DNA of 64,000 nt from Pantoea phytobeneficialis. GTDB taxonomy: Bacteria; Pseudomonadota; Gammaproteobacteria; Enterobacterales; Enterobacteriaceae. The stretch is taken from assembly GCF_009728735.1 (NCBI RefSeq), contig NZ_CP024636.1, positions 780,848-844,847 on the forward strand, given 5' to 3'. Each line of letters begins with the position of its first letter. Position 1 is the first letter of the stretch. The translations under genes were made by a program, and so were the position numbers. The notes beneath the pieces are model-generated. The model made no database searches. It had not been told where the DNA came from and saw nothing but the letters and a program-made list of their open reading frames with translations. Below, piece after piece: positions 43,948-52,270 of the stretch.

Positions 43948-44991
43948 TTAAACCGTCGCAACCGGCGTAGCTGGCGATCCCACTGCGCCAGGTAGCCGCA
44001 GCGGCGGGGCCGTCAGCAGAAATGCGTGCCGCTGATGATGCGCCAGCCAGTCTGCCAGCGGACTCAATAGCCACAGCTCGCCGAGATATACCCCCAGCCG
44101 GAACAAGCAGAGATCATGCAGTGGGTGCGACGGATAAAAATCATCGTTCAACGGTCGTGCCGGTAGCATCTCCACCGCCGGATTGTCGGCAATCAGCGCC
44201 ACAACACCGCTTTCTACAATCCACTGCCGCAATTGCGCATCGCTGCCGTCCAGCCCGGCAAAGTGGCTGTTAAGGAAAGTCATATCTGGCTCGCCTTGCA
44301 TGGCAAGAATCGCTTCATCCATGCCGGTACGGAAACACACCAGATCGCCAGGGCGCACTTCAATACCGTCAGCCTGCAAAATCTGTTGCAGATGGGTATA
44401 GCCAAAGGCAAAACGCTCGGTGCCAAAGTGGCGCTTGATATCGATCATCACCGCCCGTCCCTGAATACCGCGCTGCGCCATATTTTCGATGCCCAGCGCT
44501 TTGGCTCCCAGATGGCTACCGTGGTGGCAGCCACACCCGGCGCGGTAGTCGGTTTCGCCGACGATATCGACATTCGCTTTATAGCCGTTGTAGAACACCA
44601 TTTCTGGCTCGCCGTTCGCGTTCACGTCAAACCATTGTCCCATGTGTGCAAGGCTGTCCCACTGGGTGGAATATTGCAGCGCCAGCGTCACGGTGTCGTC
44701 GCAAATCACATCACTCAACTGTGGATTATCACGCGACAGCGGATAGGTCATATTGGCGTGCTCGCCGCGCCGTGTGGCGTTGAGCTGCGGCGGTGGACGA
44801 CGTGGGTTCATCGCCGTGCCGCCCGGTAAATCGAGCGGCAAACTCAGGCAAAAGGTTTCTCCGGTCTGCACTTCCGCCACACCTTCCCGCACTTTTTGTG
44901 GCGTGAGTAGATTGAGGCGACCTAACTGGTCATCGGGGCCAAAATCACCCCAGGTGGAGTGGGGCGGGCGTTGTTTCCAACGGCTATTCAT
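43948..44991 (-). CDS. Cyclase-family (kynurenine formamidase-like, PF04199) hydrolase
   Basis: The start at 44991 (MNSRWKQRPPHSTWGDF) overlaps the MFS stop as ATGA and gives 347 residues; in-frame codons further upstream lie in the MFS gene and are rejected. It belongs to the metal-dependent cyclase/formamidase fold. The usual GTHxDxPxH metal motif appears as STQWDSLAHM (residues 108-117): Asp and the second His are kept, and the first His is Gln. A second His-rich segment, CGCHHGSH, follows near 147-154. It may open a lactone or amide form of the imported acid; that is inference. Confidence 0.82.
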   Translation of the reverse strand: MNSRWKQRPPHSTWGDFGPDDQLGRLNLLTPQKVREGVAEVQTGETFCLSLPLDLPGGTAMNPRRPPPQLNATRRGEHANMTYPLSRDNPQLSDVICDDTVTLALQYSTQWDSLAHMGQWFDVNANGEPEMVFYNGYKANVDIVGETDYRAGCGCHHGSHLGAKALGIENMAQRGIQGRAVMIDIKRHFGTERFAFGYTHLQQILQADGIEVRPGDLVCFRTGMDEAILAMQGEPDMTFLNSHFAGLDGSDAQLRQWIVESGVVALIADNPAVEMLPARPLNDDFYPSHPLHDLCLFRLGVYLGELWLLSPLADWLAHHQRHAFLLTAPPLRLPGAVGSPATPVATV

Positions 44992-46319
44992 ACTTCTCTC
45001 CTCAACGCGCCATCCGGCGCAGCGTTCTCGGCCACACCCATCGGCTGCACGCGCGGCAGCCAGAAGGCATACACCAGCGCGCCGACCACACCGATGACGC
45101 CAGCGATTTCCAGCGGAATCACAAACGAATGGGTGAACTGCATGATCACACCGATCAGAATCGGCGAAATGATGCCAGCAAGGTTGGCCGCCATATTCTG
45201 GATACCCCCAATGGTGGCGACATTGGCGCGGTTGGGTGCCACGTCTGACGGCAGCGCCCACAAAGCCGCCGAAGCAAAGGTTGCGGCAAAGTTAGCGAAG
45301 CACAGCGCAGACAGCGCCAGACCTACCGTCGGGGAAAAGGCCGCCAGGCCGATAGTCGCGCTGCCAAGCATCCCACCGACCAGCGGGATTTTGCGCGCCA
45401 CGCTGAGTGAATAACCTCGGCGCACCAACGAATCCGACAGCAAACCGCCACACCAGCCACCGACAATCGCAGCGATACCCGGCAGCATCCCCAGCAGGCC
45501 GAACTTCATCAGCGAAAGATGGAAGGTTTCCACCAGATAGGTTGGGAACCAGGTGAAGAAGAAATAGGAAACGAAGTTGATGCAGAAGAAACCCGCCATC
45601 ATCGCCTGCACGGTGCGCTGCGCCAGCAACTGACGTACGCTCATCGGTTCGCCGTTTTGCGGGTCCTGATTGGCCTCAATAAACGCCACTTCTTCTGCGG
45701 AGACGGCCTTGTGTTCGCGCGGATCGCGATACCACAGATACCATGCCAGCGCCCAGACCACCGCCACCAGGCCGGAGATGACAAAGGTCATACGCCAGCC
45801 AACCAGCGCAATCAAAAACGAGATGATTGGAATCGCCAGGGTGCCGCCAATTTTGCTGCCGTTGTTAAAGGTGGCGGCGGCGAAGCTGCGTTCCTGGCGC
45901 GGGAACCAGCGTGTCACGGTCGAGGAACTGGCGGGATAGCTGGGGGCTTCGACCGCACCGAGGACAAAACGGAAACCCACCAGCGCAGCGATGCTGCTGG
46001 CGAGGCCGCAGGCCGCGGTAGCCAGTCCCCAGCCGAGGCTACTGAGGGCGAAAGTGATGCGTGGGCCGAGTTTATCCACCAGCCAACCGCCTGGTAACTG
46101 GAACAGGACATAACTCCAGAAGAAGGCGGAGAGCAGCAACCCGCTGTCGGTGGGCGAGAAGTGTAACTCCTGGCTCATAAACGGGATGGCGACGCTCATT
46201 GCGGCGCGGTCGATGTAGTTGATGGCGATGCCGACAGACAGCACCGTCAGAATGATGAAACGAAATTTCCCTTTTCTTGCCGAAACAGCAGCAGATGCTC
46301 CATTGGAATTCAGCGACAT
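44988..46319 (-). CDS. MFS transporter, anion:cation symporter type (first of two)
   Basis: The 443-residue protein has 12 hydrophobic segments and the ACS-family (galactonate/glucarate-type) start INYIDRAAMSVAIPFMSQEL. ATG 46319 is chosen because GGAGG lies 5 bases upstream; ATG 46322 is one codon earlier with poorer spacing. It probably imports an organic or sugar acid. It is translationally coupled to the cyclase gene and separated from the upstream MFS gene by a hairpin, so it and the cyclase could be expressed at a different level. Confidence 0.9.
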   Translation of the reverse strand: MSLNSNGASAAVSARKGKFRFIILTVLSVGIAINYIDRAAMSVAIPFMSQELHFSPTDSGLLLSAFFWSYVLFQLPGGWLVDKLGPRITFALSSLGWGLATAACGLASSIAALVGFRFVLGAVEAPSYPASSSTVTRWFPRQERSFAAATFNNGSKIGGTLAIPIISFLIALVGWRMTFVISGLVAVVWALAWYLWYRDPREHKAVSAEEVAFIEANQDPQNGEPMSVRQLLAQRTVQAMMAGFFCINFVSYFFFTWFPTYLVETFHLSLMKFGLLGMLPGIAAIVGGWCGGLLSDSLVRRGYSLSVARKIPLVGGMLGSATIGLAAFSPTVGLALSALCFANFAATFASAALWALPSDVAPNRANVATIGGIQNMAANLAGIISPILIGVIMQFTHSFVIPLEIAGVIGVVGALVYAFWLPRVQPMGVAENAAPDGALRREV

Positions 46320-46359
46320 CATCGCCTCCAATTGTTTTTTATAGTGAGTTGTAGGGAAC

Positions 46360-46380
46360 GCCGCATCAGGACGATGCGGC
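46360..46380 (-). promoter_or_regulatory. Hairpin between the two MFS genes
   Basis: GCCGCATC (46360-46367) pairs perfectly with GATGCGGC (46373-46380) around 5 bases. It is 12 bases after the upstream MFS stop and has no T-run. It could reduce read-through or mark an RNA end inside the six-gene set. Confidence 0.5.
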
Positions 46381-46392
46381 GGGTCAGGGCGC

Positions 46393-47712
46393 TTACGCGC
46401 CGCTGGTCAGGGTTTGTGAATGATGAACCTGTTCCTCATCCACGATAGGTTCTACTTTGCCCATCAGGAACAGGTAATTAAGGATGCCAATCACCACCAG
46501 TACGGCAGAGAACACCAGCGCCCAGGTGAAATGGCCGGTGGCACCCACGATAGCGCCGGTAATGATCGGGCCAACCGCCCCGCCCATATTGGAAACGGTA
46601 TTCTGCAATCCGGCGACAATTGACACGCTGTTTTTCGGTGCCACGTCACCCGGCAACGCCCACACCTGGGAAGCCGCTACGGTCGTACCCGATTTGGCGA
46701 TGCACAGCAGCAGCACTGTCATAAATACCGAGTCAGTGAAGGGTGCAAAACCGATGCACAGCGCCATCACCAGGCCAATGGTCAGGAACAGTTTACGCGT
46801 CGCGGTCAGCGACAGGACTTTGTTGTGCACCATCCGGTCGGATGCCCAACCAGCCAGCACTTCAATCACCATGCCGCAAATCAACGGCAGTGCTGCCACC
46901 ATCCCCATTTTCAGGAAGTCCATGCCTTTATCTTTCACCAGGTAGGTCGGCAGCCAGGTGATAAAGAAATAGGAGGTGTAGTTGATGGTGAAGAAGCCAA
47001 TGCACATTGCCCAGATATTGCGATAGCGCAGCAGCTTGTACCACTTCATCGGCAGCACGCTTTTATCACCGTGCTTGTTAGCCTGGCCATCACGGATCAG
47101 GTGCACTTCATCGCGGCTGATCGACTTATGATCTTCCGGGTTCTCGGCATAGATAAAGTACCAGGCAATTACCCAGAACAGACCGACCGCACCGATGGCG
47201 AGGAAGGTGATGCGCCAGTCAAACATGGCGATCATCCATACAATCAGCGGCATGGCGATAGCACCACCAAATTTGGAGGCGCTGTCAAACAAGCCAGAGA
47301 CGGTGGCGCGTTCGCGGTCCGGGAACCAGCGGGCTGCGATCCCGGCGTTGCTCGGGTAGGCCGCCGCTTCACCGACACCCAGCGCCAGACGCAGCGCCAG
47401 TAGCGATTTAAAGCCCGTTGCCAGGCCCATTGCCATAGTGGCGATTGACCACCAGCCAACGGCAATCCCCAGCCCTTTTTTCTGACCGAAACGGTCAGCA
47501 AACCAGCCAGCCGGAATTTGCAGTAGTGCGTACGACCAGAAAAACGCGGCCATGATTACGCCCATCATCTCTGGATTGATTTCCAGTTCTTTGATCAGAT
47601 GCGGGGCAGCAGCAGAGAGTACAGTACGGTCAATATAGTTAATGGCGACAGCCAGCCACATCAGGCCAGCTATCCACCAGCGAATACGGGTCGAGCGTGA
47701 GGGTGTATTCAT
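46393..47712 (-). CDS. MFS transporter, anion:cation symporter type (second of two)
   Basis: The protein from ATG 47712 (MNTPSRSTRIRWWIAGL) has 439 residues; a GTG three codons upstream is possible. Twelve hydrophobic segments and INYIDRTVLSAAAPHLIKEL place it in the same ACS family as its neighbour, near hexuronate, galactonate and threonate carriers. The two paralogs share a common plan but clearly differ in sequence, so they may carry different substrates. It follows the 2-hydroxyacid dehydrogenase by 29 bases. Confidence 0.9.
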   Translation of the reverse strand: MNTPSRSTRIRWWIAGLMWLAVAINYIDRTVLSAAAPHLIKELEINPEMMGVIMAAFFWSYALLQIPAGWFADRFGQKKGLGIAVGWWSIATMAMGLATGFKSLLALRLALGVGEAAAYPSNAGIAARWFPDRERATVSGLFDSASKFGGAIAMPLIVWMIAMFDWRITFLAIGAVGLFWVIAWYFIYAENPEDHKSISRDEVHLIRDGQANKHGDKSVLPMKWYKLLRYRNIWAMCIGFFTINYTSYFFITWLPTYLVKDKGMDFLKMGMVAALPLICGMVIEVLAGWASDRMVHNKVLSLTATRKLFLTIGLVMALCIGFAPFTDSVFMTVLLLCIAKSGTTVAASQVWALPGDVAPKNSVSIVAGLQNTVSNMGGAVGPIITGAIVGATGHFTWALVFSAVLVVIGILNYLFLMGKVEPIVDEEQVHHSQTLTSGA

Positions 47713-47741
47713 AATAATCACTCGATTCAGGGGGGCGGCCC

Positions 47742-48695
47742 TCAGGCCAGCCCGTTCATCACGTTAACCGGGCGTTCGCCCTGTTTAATGCACTGCACAA
47801 TTTGCGTCACGCAACGTTCGCCAATGGCGCTGATTGCCCCGTCGGTGTAGCCCGCAATATGTGAGGTCGGAATAAAGTTGCTCAGGGTGAACAGCGGATG
47901 TCCGGCCAGAGGTTCCTGCTCAAAGACATCCGCAGCCGCTCCGGCGATCACGTTGTCCTGCAACGCCTGGAACAGATCCTGTTCATTCACCACGCCACCG
48001 CGCGATACATTGATCAGGAACGCGCTTTTCTTCATCCGTTTGATACGAGCTGCATCAAACAGGTTGCGCGTTTCATTGGTCAGCGGGGTATGCAGGGTGA
48101 TGAAGTCACTCGCTTCGGTCAGTTGATCCATGCTGACGAATTCGATGCCATGTTCCGCAGCGAATTTCTCATCCGGGTAGAAATCGAAGGCGATCACGCG
48201 CATGTTGAAGCCTTTGGCGCGCAGTGCGACCTGCTTACCAATGTTGCCCAGCCCAACGATGCCAAGCGTTTTGCCGTAAACGTCGGTGGCAAAAATACGC
48301 GGCCAGTTGCCGGCACGGGTTTCCACCGCCGCTTGGGTGACCTGACGGGCGCTGTTGAGGATCAAAGCAAAAGCGAAGTCAGCCACGGCATGCTTGTTGG
48401 CATCCGGCACGTTGGTCACGTAAATACCGCGTGCGCGGGTGGCTTCCAGATTGATGTTGTCGACGCCAACGCCGTGCTTACAGACAATCTTCAGCTGTGG
48501 CGCTTTGCTCAATAGTTCTTCATTGACGTCGGTAAAGGCGACAATCATCGCCACGGTGTCGGGCAGATGCGGCTCCAGCGCGCTGAGCGGGGCATCGGCG
48601 GGCAGGGTGATCAGTTCAAAACCCTGCTGTTGCAACGTGGTGATTGGCGTTGCGTCATATTTAGCGAATGATGGTGAGGTACAGATGACTTTCAT
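47742..48695 (-). CDS. D-isomer-specific 2-hydroxyacid dehydrogenase family protein
   Basis: This is an NAD(P)-dependent dehydrogenase interconverting a 2-hydroxyacid and a 2-oxoacid. The start at 48695 (MKVICTSPSFAKYDA) gives 317 residues. The Rossmann loop is LGIVGLGNIGKQVA near residues 141-154. The catalytic Arg is in NVSRGGVVNE, the Glu in DVFEQEP and the His in SHIAGYT. It resembles phosphoglycerate and hydroxypyruvate dehydrogenases. In this cluster it may process a C3 or C4 product, but its direction and substrate are not determined. Confidence 0.9.
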   Translation of the reverse strand: MKVICTSPSFAKYDATPITTLQQQGFELITLPADAPLSALEPHLPDTVAMIVAFTDVNEELLSKAPQLKIVCKHGVGVDNINLEATRARGIYVTNVPDANKHAVADFAFALILNSARQVTQAAVETRAGNWPRIFATDVYGKTLGIVGLGNIGKQVALRAKGFNMRVIAFDFYPDEKFAAEHGIEFVSMDQLTEASDFITLHTPLTNETRNLFDAARIKRMKKSAFLINVSRGGVVNEQDLFQALQDNVIAGAAADVFEQEPLAGHPLFTLSNFIPTSHIAGYTDGAISAIGERCVTQIVQCIKQGERPVNVMNGLA

Positions 48696-48755
48696 AACGC
48701 TTCCCGGTGTAAAAAGTGGAACAGGCAAGGGCAGCACACGCTGCCCTGACGGCCA

Positions 48756-49640
48756 TTACTGCAAATACTGGTTCACGATCTGACGGATCTTCTGCTCTTC
48801 TTCGGCAGTGAAACGCACCGCATAGCGGCTGTCACCGACGTTATAACCGAGCAGAGAAACCGCCTTTTTCACCGCTGCCGGTGAGAAGCCGACGCTGTAC
48901 AGGTCGGTGCGTAAGCCGGTGACGTTTTCCTGTGCCAGGCGCGAACCTTCGATATCGCCGGCGTGGAAGCGTGCCCAGATGGCGTTGATCTCTTTCGGTG
49001 CCACGTTGGCAAGGCCGGAGATGCAGGCTGAGCAGCCATCAACAAAACCCTGATGAATCAGCGAGTCCGGGCCATTCAGCACGTCAAAATTATCGATACC
49101 TTTGGCGGCTTGCAGGAAACCGCTCAGGCTTTCGTAGCTGCCCGCGCTGTCCTTGATACCGATGATGTTGGGATGTGACGCCAGCGTGCGCACGGTTTCC
49201 GGTTGCAAGGTATTGCCGGTACGCGCCGGGATGTTGTAGAGGAACAGCGGCACGTTCAGCGCATCCGCCACCGTCTGATAGTGGTAAATCAACTCATTCT
49301 GCTTCAACGGCACGAAGTACGGGGTGATCACCGATACCGCATCAACACCCAGTTTCTCAATCTGCTTACCGAGACGGATGGTTTCACGGGTGGAGATCTC
49401 GCCAATATGTGCCACTACGGGCGCGCTGCCGTTCACTTCATCCACGCAGGTTTCAGTGACCGCCAGTTTCTCCTGCTCATTCAGCACGAAGAATTCACCG
49501 TTGGTGCCGCCGCAGAAAATACCGTTACCGGCGCTCAGTTGACGCTTCACCTGCTCACGTTGTGTGGCAGGGTTAAAGGCACCGTCGCGGTCGAAGGTGG
49601 TGACAATGGCGGTCAGTACGCCCTGAATTTTGTTGCTCAT
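48756..49640 (-). CDS. DapA/NanA-superfamily class I lyase (dihydrodipicolinate synthase family)
   Basis: It is a 294-residue TIM-barrel Schiff-base enzyme. The lysine is Lys163 in IIGIKDSAG, the catalytic tyrosine is Tyr135 in LYNIPARTG, and the carboxylate-binding loop is GGTNGEF (44-50). Housekeeping DapA has GTTGE there, so this is probably not the lysine-pathway enzyme. A catabolic aldolase releasing pyruvate and an aldehyde, or a dehydratase of a sugar acid, would fit. It starts 17 bases after the Fe-alcohol dehydrogenase stop. Confidence 0.9.
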   Translation of the reverse strand: MSNKIQGVLTAIVTTFDRDGAFNPATQREQVKRQLSAGNGIFCGGTNGEFFVLNEQEKLAVTETCVDEVNGSAPVVAHIGEISTRETIRLGKQIEKLGVDAVSVITPYFVPLKQNELIYHYQTVADALNVPLFLYNIPARTGNTLQPETVRTLASHPNIIGIKDSAGSYESLSGFLQAAKGIDNFDVLNGPDSLIHQGFVDGCSACISGLANVAPKEINAIWARFHAGDIEGSRLAQENVTGLRTDLYSVGFSPAAVKKAVSLLGYNVGDSRYAVRFTAEEEQKIRQIVNQYLQ

Positions 49641-49657
49641 GATTTCCTCGATAGTCC

Positions 49658-50806
49658 TTAGTGATTCAATGCCGGAAACAGCGTCAGGTAGACGTTTCGC
49701 ACGTCATCGGCGCTCACTTTCATCGGTACATTCTTCATCAGGCGTTGCACGTCGAGCGCGGCTTCCACCAGATAGGGCAGGTGATCCGGGCCGATACCCA
49801 GCTCTTCCAGGCTGGCAGGCAGTTTCAGGCGCTGTACCAGCGCGGCGAAGTACTCAACCAGCGCGTGCGATTTCGCTTCTTCATCCAGAGTCTGGTCGGC
49901 ATCAGGCAGCAGGTCATAAGCCTGAGCAAATTTACTCACTGCTGCCGGGCGTACGAAACGCATACAGGGTGCCAACAGGATGGCGTTCGCCACGCCGTGC
50001 GGAATGTGATATTTGCCGCCCAGCGGATAAGACATCGCGTGCACCAGATGCGTACCGGCGTGGGCAATCGATGCGCCGCCGTAATATGACGCCCACAGCA
50101 TATTCAGACGCGCTTCAAGATTACCCGGCTCGGCAACGGCGGTTTCCAGGCTGGCAAACAGCTTTTTCATGCCAATCATCGCGTAGTTATCACTCACCGG
50201 GTTGGCGACCGTGGCGGTGAAGCACTCAATCAGGTGGCACAGTGCATCAATGCCGGTAGAAGAGGCGATGTGTGGCGGCATGCTGGTGGTCAGCTCCGGC
50301 ACCAGCGCGACATAGTCCGGCAGCATCACCGGGGTAATAATGCCGACTTTGGTTTCTTTCTCCGGGATCGCCAGGATGGCGTTCGGCGTGGCTTCTGAAC
50401 CGGTGCCTGCTGTGGTCGGGATCAGCAGCGAAGTGGTGCGGGTTAGCGGTTTTTCCCCGGCCAGCAGGGCCTCAAGGGTAGGCGCGCCTTTCACGCACAG
50501 AATAGAGAGCAGTTTGGCAACGTCCAGTACGCTACCGCCGCCTACACCAATCACCAGATCGACATCGGTCGTCGGCAGGGCAGCAACAATCGCCGCCACA
50601 TCATGCTGGCTGGGTTCTGGCGGCACGCTGTTGACCACACTGAGGCTGGCAATGTGCTGCTTCAGTTGGGCAATCAACGTCTGGACTGCCGGGATGCCCT
50701 CTATATTCTTATCAGTGACCAGCAGCGCTTTCTGCCGACCTTTCAGCAGGTAGCTGAGGTCATTGAGTGCCTGATAGCCGCTAATCACGGTGCTGTTGAT
50801 ATTCAT
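49658..50806 (-). CDS. Iron-containing alcohol dehydrogenase
   Basis: The 382-residue protein is a group III (Fe-dependent) alcohol dehydrogenase. The NAD loop is GVGGGSVLDVAK near residues 87-98. Metal ligands are recognisable as Asp and His in STGIDALCHLIE and two His in HAMSYPLGGKYHIPHG. It is the first gene of the minus-strand set and starts at the control region shared with the kinase operon. A likely role is reducing an aldehyde made by the neighbouring lyase, or oxidising the imported polyol acid; this is inference. Confidence 0.92.
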   Translation of the reverse strand: MNINSTVISGYQALNDLSYLLKGRQKALLVTDKNIEGIPAVQTLIAQLKQHIASLSVVNSVPPEPSQHDVAAIVAALPTTDVDLVIGVGGGSVLDVAKLLSILCVKGAPTLEALLAGEKPLTRTTSLLIPTTAGTGSEATPNAILAIPEKETKVGIITPVMLPDYVALVPELTTSMPPHIASSTGIDALCHLIECFTATVANPVSDNYAMIGMKKLFASLETAVAEPGNLEARLNMLWASYYGGASIAHAGTHLVHAMSYPLGGKYHIPHGVANAILLAPCMRFVRPAAVSKFAQAYDLLPDADQTLDEEAKSHALVEYFAALVQRLKLPASLEELGIGPDHLPYLVEAALDVQRLMKNVPMKVSADDVRNVYLTLFPALNH

Positions 50807-50917
50807 TTCGTACCCTTTTCCCGATGTTATCGCGCTGATTGATTGGTTTTGCTCATCAGTCTGCGATATCTGTCACTAACTGTGCCTGAATTTATAGGGC
50901 ATATTGATTTCAATTAA

Positions 50918-50933
50918 TTTGATCTTGCTCACA
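50918..50933. promoter_or_regulatory. CRP-like site in the divergent sugar-acid control region
   Basis: TTTGATCTTGCTCACA reads as TTTGA-N6-TCACA: the right half is a perfect CRP half-site and the left half matches at TGA. Its centre is about 41 bases upstream of the start expected from the TATAAT at 50954, the class II activation distance. Confidence 0.55.
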
Positions 50934-50938
50934 TATAA

Positions 50939-50952
50939 TCAATCATGATTGA
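50939..50952. promoter_or_regulatory. Perfect palindrome, candidate DeoR-family operator
   Basis: TCAATCATGATTGA is a perfect 14-bp palindrome. It fills the spacer of a minus-strand promoter candidate (TTGATT at 50957-50962 and TTATAT at 50933-50938, 18-bp spacing) and abuts the plus-strand -10. A direct repeat ATAATCAAT (50935-50943 and 50955-50963) overlaps it. A repressor here would shut both directions. Confidence 0.5.
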
Positions 50953-50953
50953 A

Positions 50954-50959
50954 TATAAT
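50954..50959 (+). promoter_or_regulatory. Candidate -10 element of the kinase-pdxA2-deoR operon
   Basis: TATAAT is a perfect -10 hexamer 40 bases before the chosen kinase ATG. No good -35 lies 17 bases upstream, which suits an activator-dependent promoter with the CRP-like site at 50918. A second TATAAT at 50934-50939 is an alternative. Confidence 0.5.
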
Positions 50960-50998
50960 CAATATCAACACGGCAAGCTGCCCGTTACAGGAGAGAGG

Positions 50999-52270
50999 AT
51001 GCGTTCACAACCTTGGAAAACGCCGGTTCTGGTGATTGCCGATGATTTTACCGGCGCTAACGATGCCGGAAGCGGTCTGGCCCGGGCAGGGGCGCGCGTG
51101 CATGTGCTGTTTAATAGCGATACGCCGCATGATGCCAATGCCGCCGATGTACTGGTGATTAGCACCGACAGCCGGGCAGTAAGTGCCACCGAGGCCGCGC
51201 AACGCACTGAACGCGCGGTACAGCAGCATCAGGCGATTGCGCGGGATGGCTGGTTGTTTAAGAAGATGGATTCCACGTTACGTGGCAACCCCGGTGCGGA
51301 AATTGCCGCAGCGATGGCGGCCAGTGGCAAAGCGCTGGCACTGGTCGTGCCTGCGGTACCAAAGCTGGGGCGCACCACGCGAGGGGGCGAGGTGTGGATC
51401 AATCAGCAGCGCCTGACTGACACCGAATTTGCCAGCGACCCGAAAACGCCCGTTACCAGCAGCAATGTGCTGATGCGCTTGCAGATGCAGAGCGATTTGC
51501 CAGGTGAAGTGATCAATATCGACACGCTACGCAGCGGCAAGCTGGCGCAGGTGCTGGCAGGGAAGCAGGGGCTGGTGGTGATTGATATTGAGCAGGACGC
51601 CGATTTACGCGTTTTGATGCAGGCGGCAGCTGTGCTGTCAACGCGTCCGCTGTTGGCCGGGGCATCTGGTCTGGGTGACGCGCTGGGTGAGTATCTGGCA
51701 GGCCGAGAGGCGCGGCCGGTGCTGGCGGTGGTGGGTTCGATGAGCGCCATTGCCCAACAGCAGATTGATCGTCTCAATAGCCAGCGGGCGATTCGCATTA
51801 TCGATATTGATATCCGTCAGTTGTTTGCCCAGCCAGCATGGCCGCAGGCCAGCAACTGGCAGCAGGCGATGGAGCAGGCATTGCGCATGGGTGAACACTG
51901 CGTGGTGCGCACCACCCAACATGCCGCACAGCGTCATGAGATTGACAGGCTGTGCCAGCAGCAACAGGTTTCCCGCCAGCAACTGGGCGAGCGTATCTGC
52001 CAGTTTTTGGCCCAACTGACCGAAGCAGTGTGCCGCAACGTCCAGCCTGCCGGGCTGTATCTCTCCGGTGGGGATGTGGCGATTGCCGTGGCACAGGCGT
52101 TGGGGGCCAGCGGTTTTCAAATTCAGGGTCTGGTGGCGGGCTGTGTGCCGCACGGGGTTCTGCTTAATAGTGATTTACACCTGCCGGTGATGACCAAAGC
52201 GGGTGGCTTTGGCGACGAAAACACCCTGGTAGAAGCCATTCGTTTTATTGAGGAGATGTCGAGTGAATAA
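50999..52270 (+). CDS. Four-carbon acid sugar kinase (DUF1537 family, D-threonate/erythronate kinase-like)
   Basis: DUF1537 proteins phosphorylate four-carbon sugar acids with ATP. The start is ATG 50999 (MRSQPWKTPVLVIADDF), which follows AGGAGAGAGG; the in-frame ATG 54 bases upstream overlaps the promoter. The product has 423 residues. The N-terminal sugar-acid domain has ADDFTGAND at 14-22 and KKMDSTLRGNPG. The C-terminal nucleotide domain has YLSGGDVAIAVA. Pairing with PdxA2 is the known D-threonate route (DtnK-PdxA2) that yields dihydroxyacetone phosphate. Confidence 0.9.
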   Translation: MRSQPWKTPVLVIADDFTGANDAGSGLARAGARVHVLFNSDTPHDANAADVLVISTDSRAVSATEAAQRTERAVQQHQAIARDGWLFKKMDSTLRGNPGAEIAAAMAASGKALALVVPAVPKLGRTTRGGEVWINQQRLTDTEFASDPKTPVTSSNVLMRLQMQSDLPGEVINIDTLRSGKLAQVLAGKQGLVVIDIEQDADLRVLMQAAAVLSTRPLLAGASGLGDALGEYLAGREARPVLAVVGSMSAIAQQQIDRLNSQRAIRIIDIDIRQLFAQPAWPQASNWQQAMEQALRMGEHCVVRTTQHAAQRHEIDRLCQQQQVSRQQLGERICQFLAQLTEAVCRNVQPAGLYLSGGDVAIAVAQALGASGFQIQGLVAGCVPHGVLLNSDLHLPVMTKAGGFGDENTLVEAIRFIEEMSSE

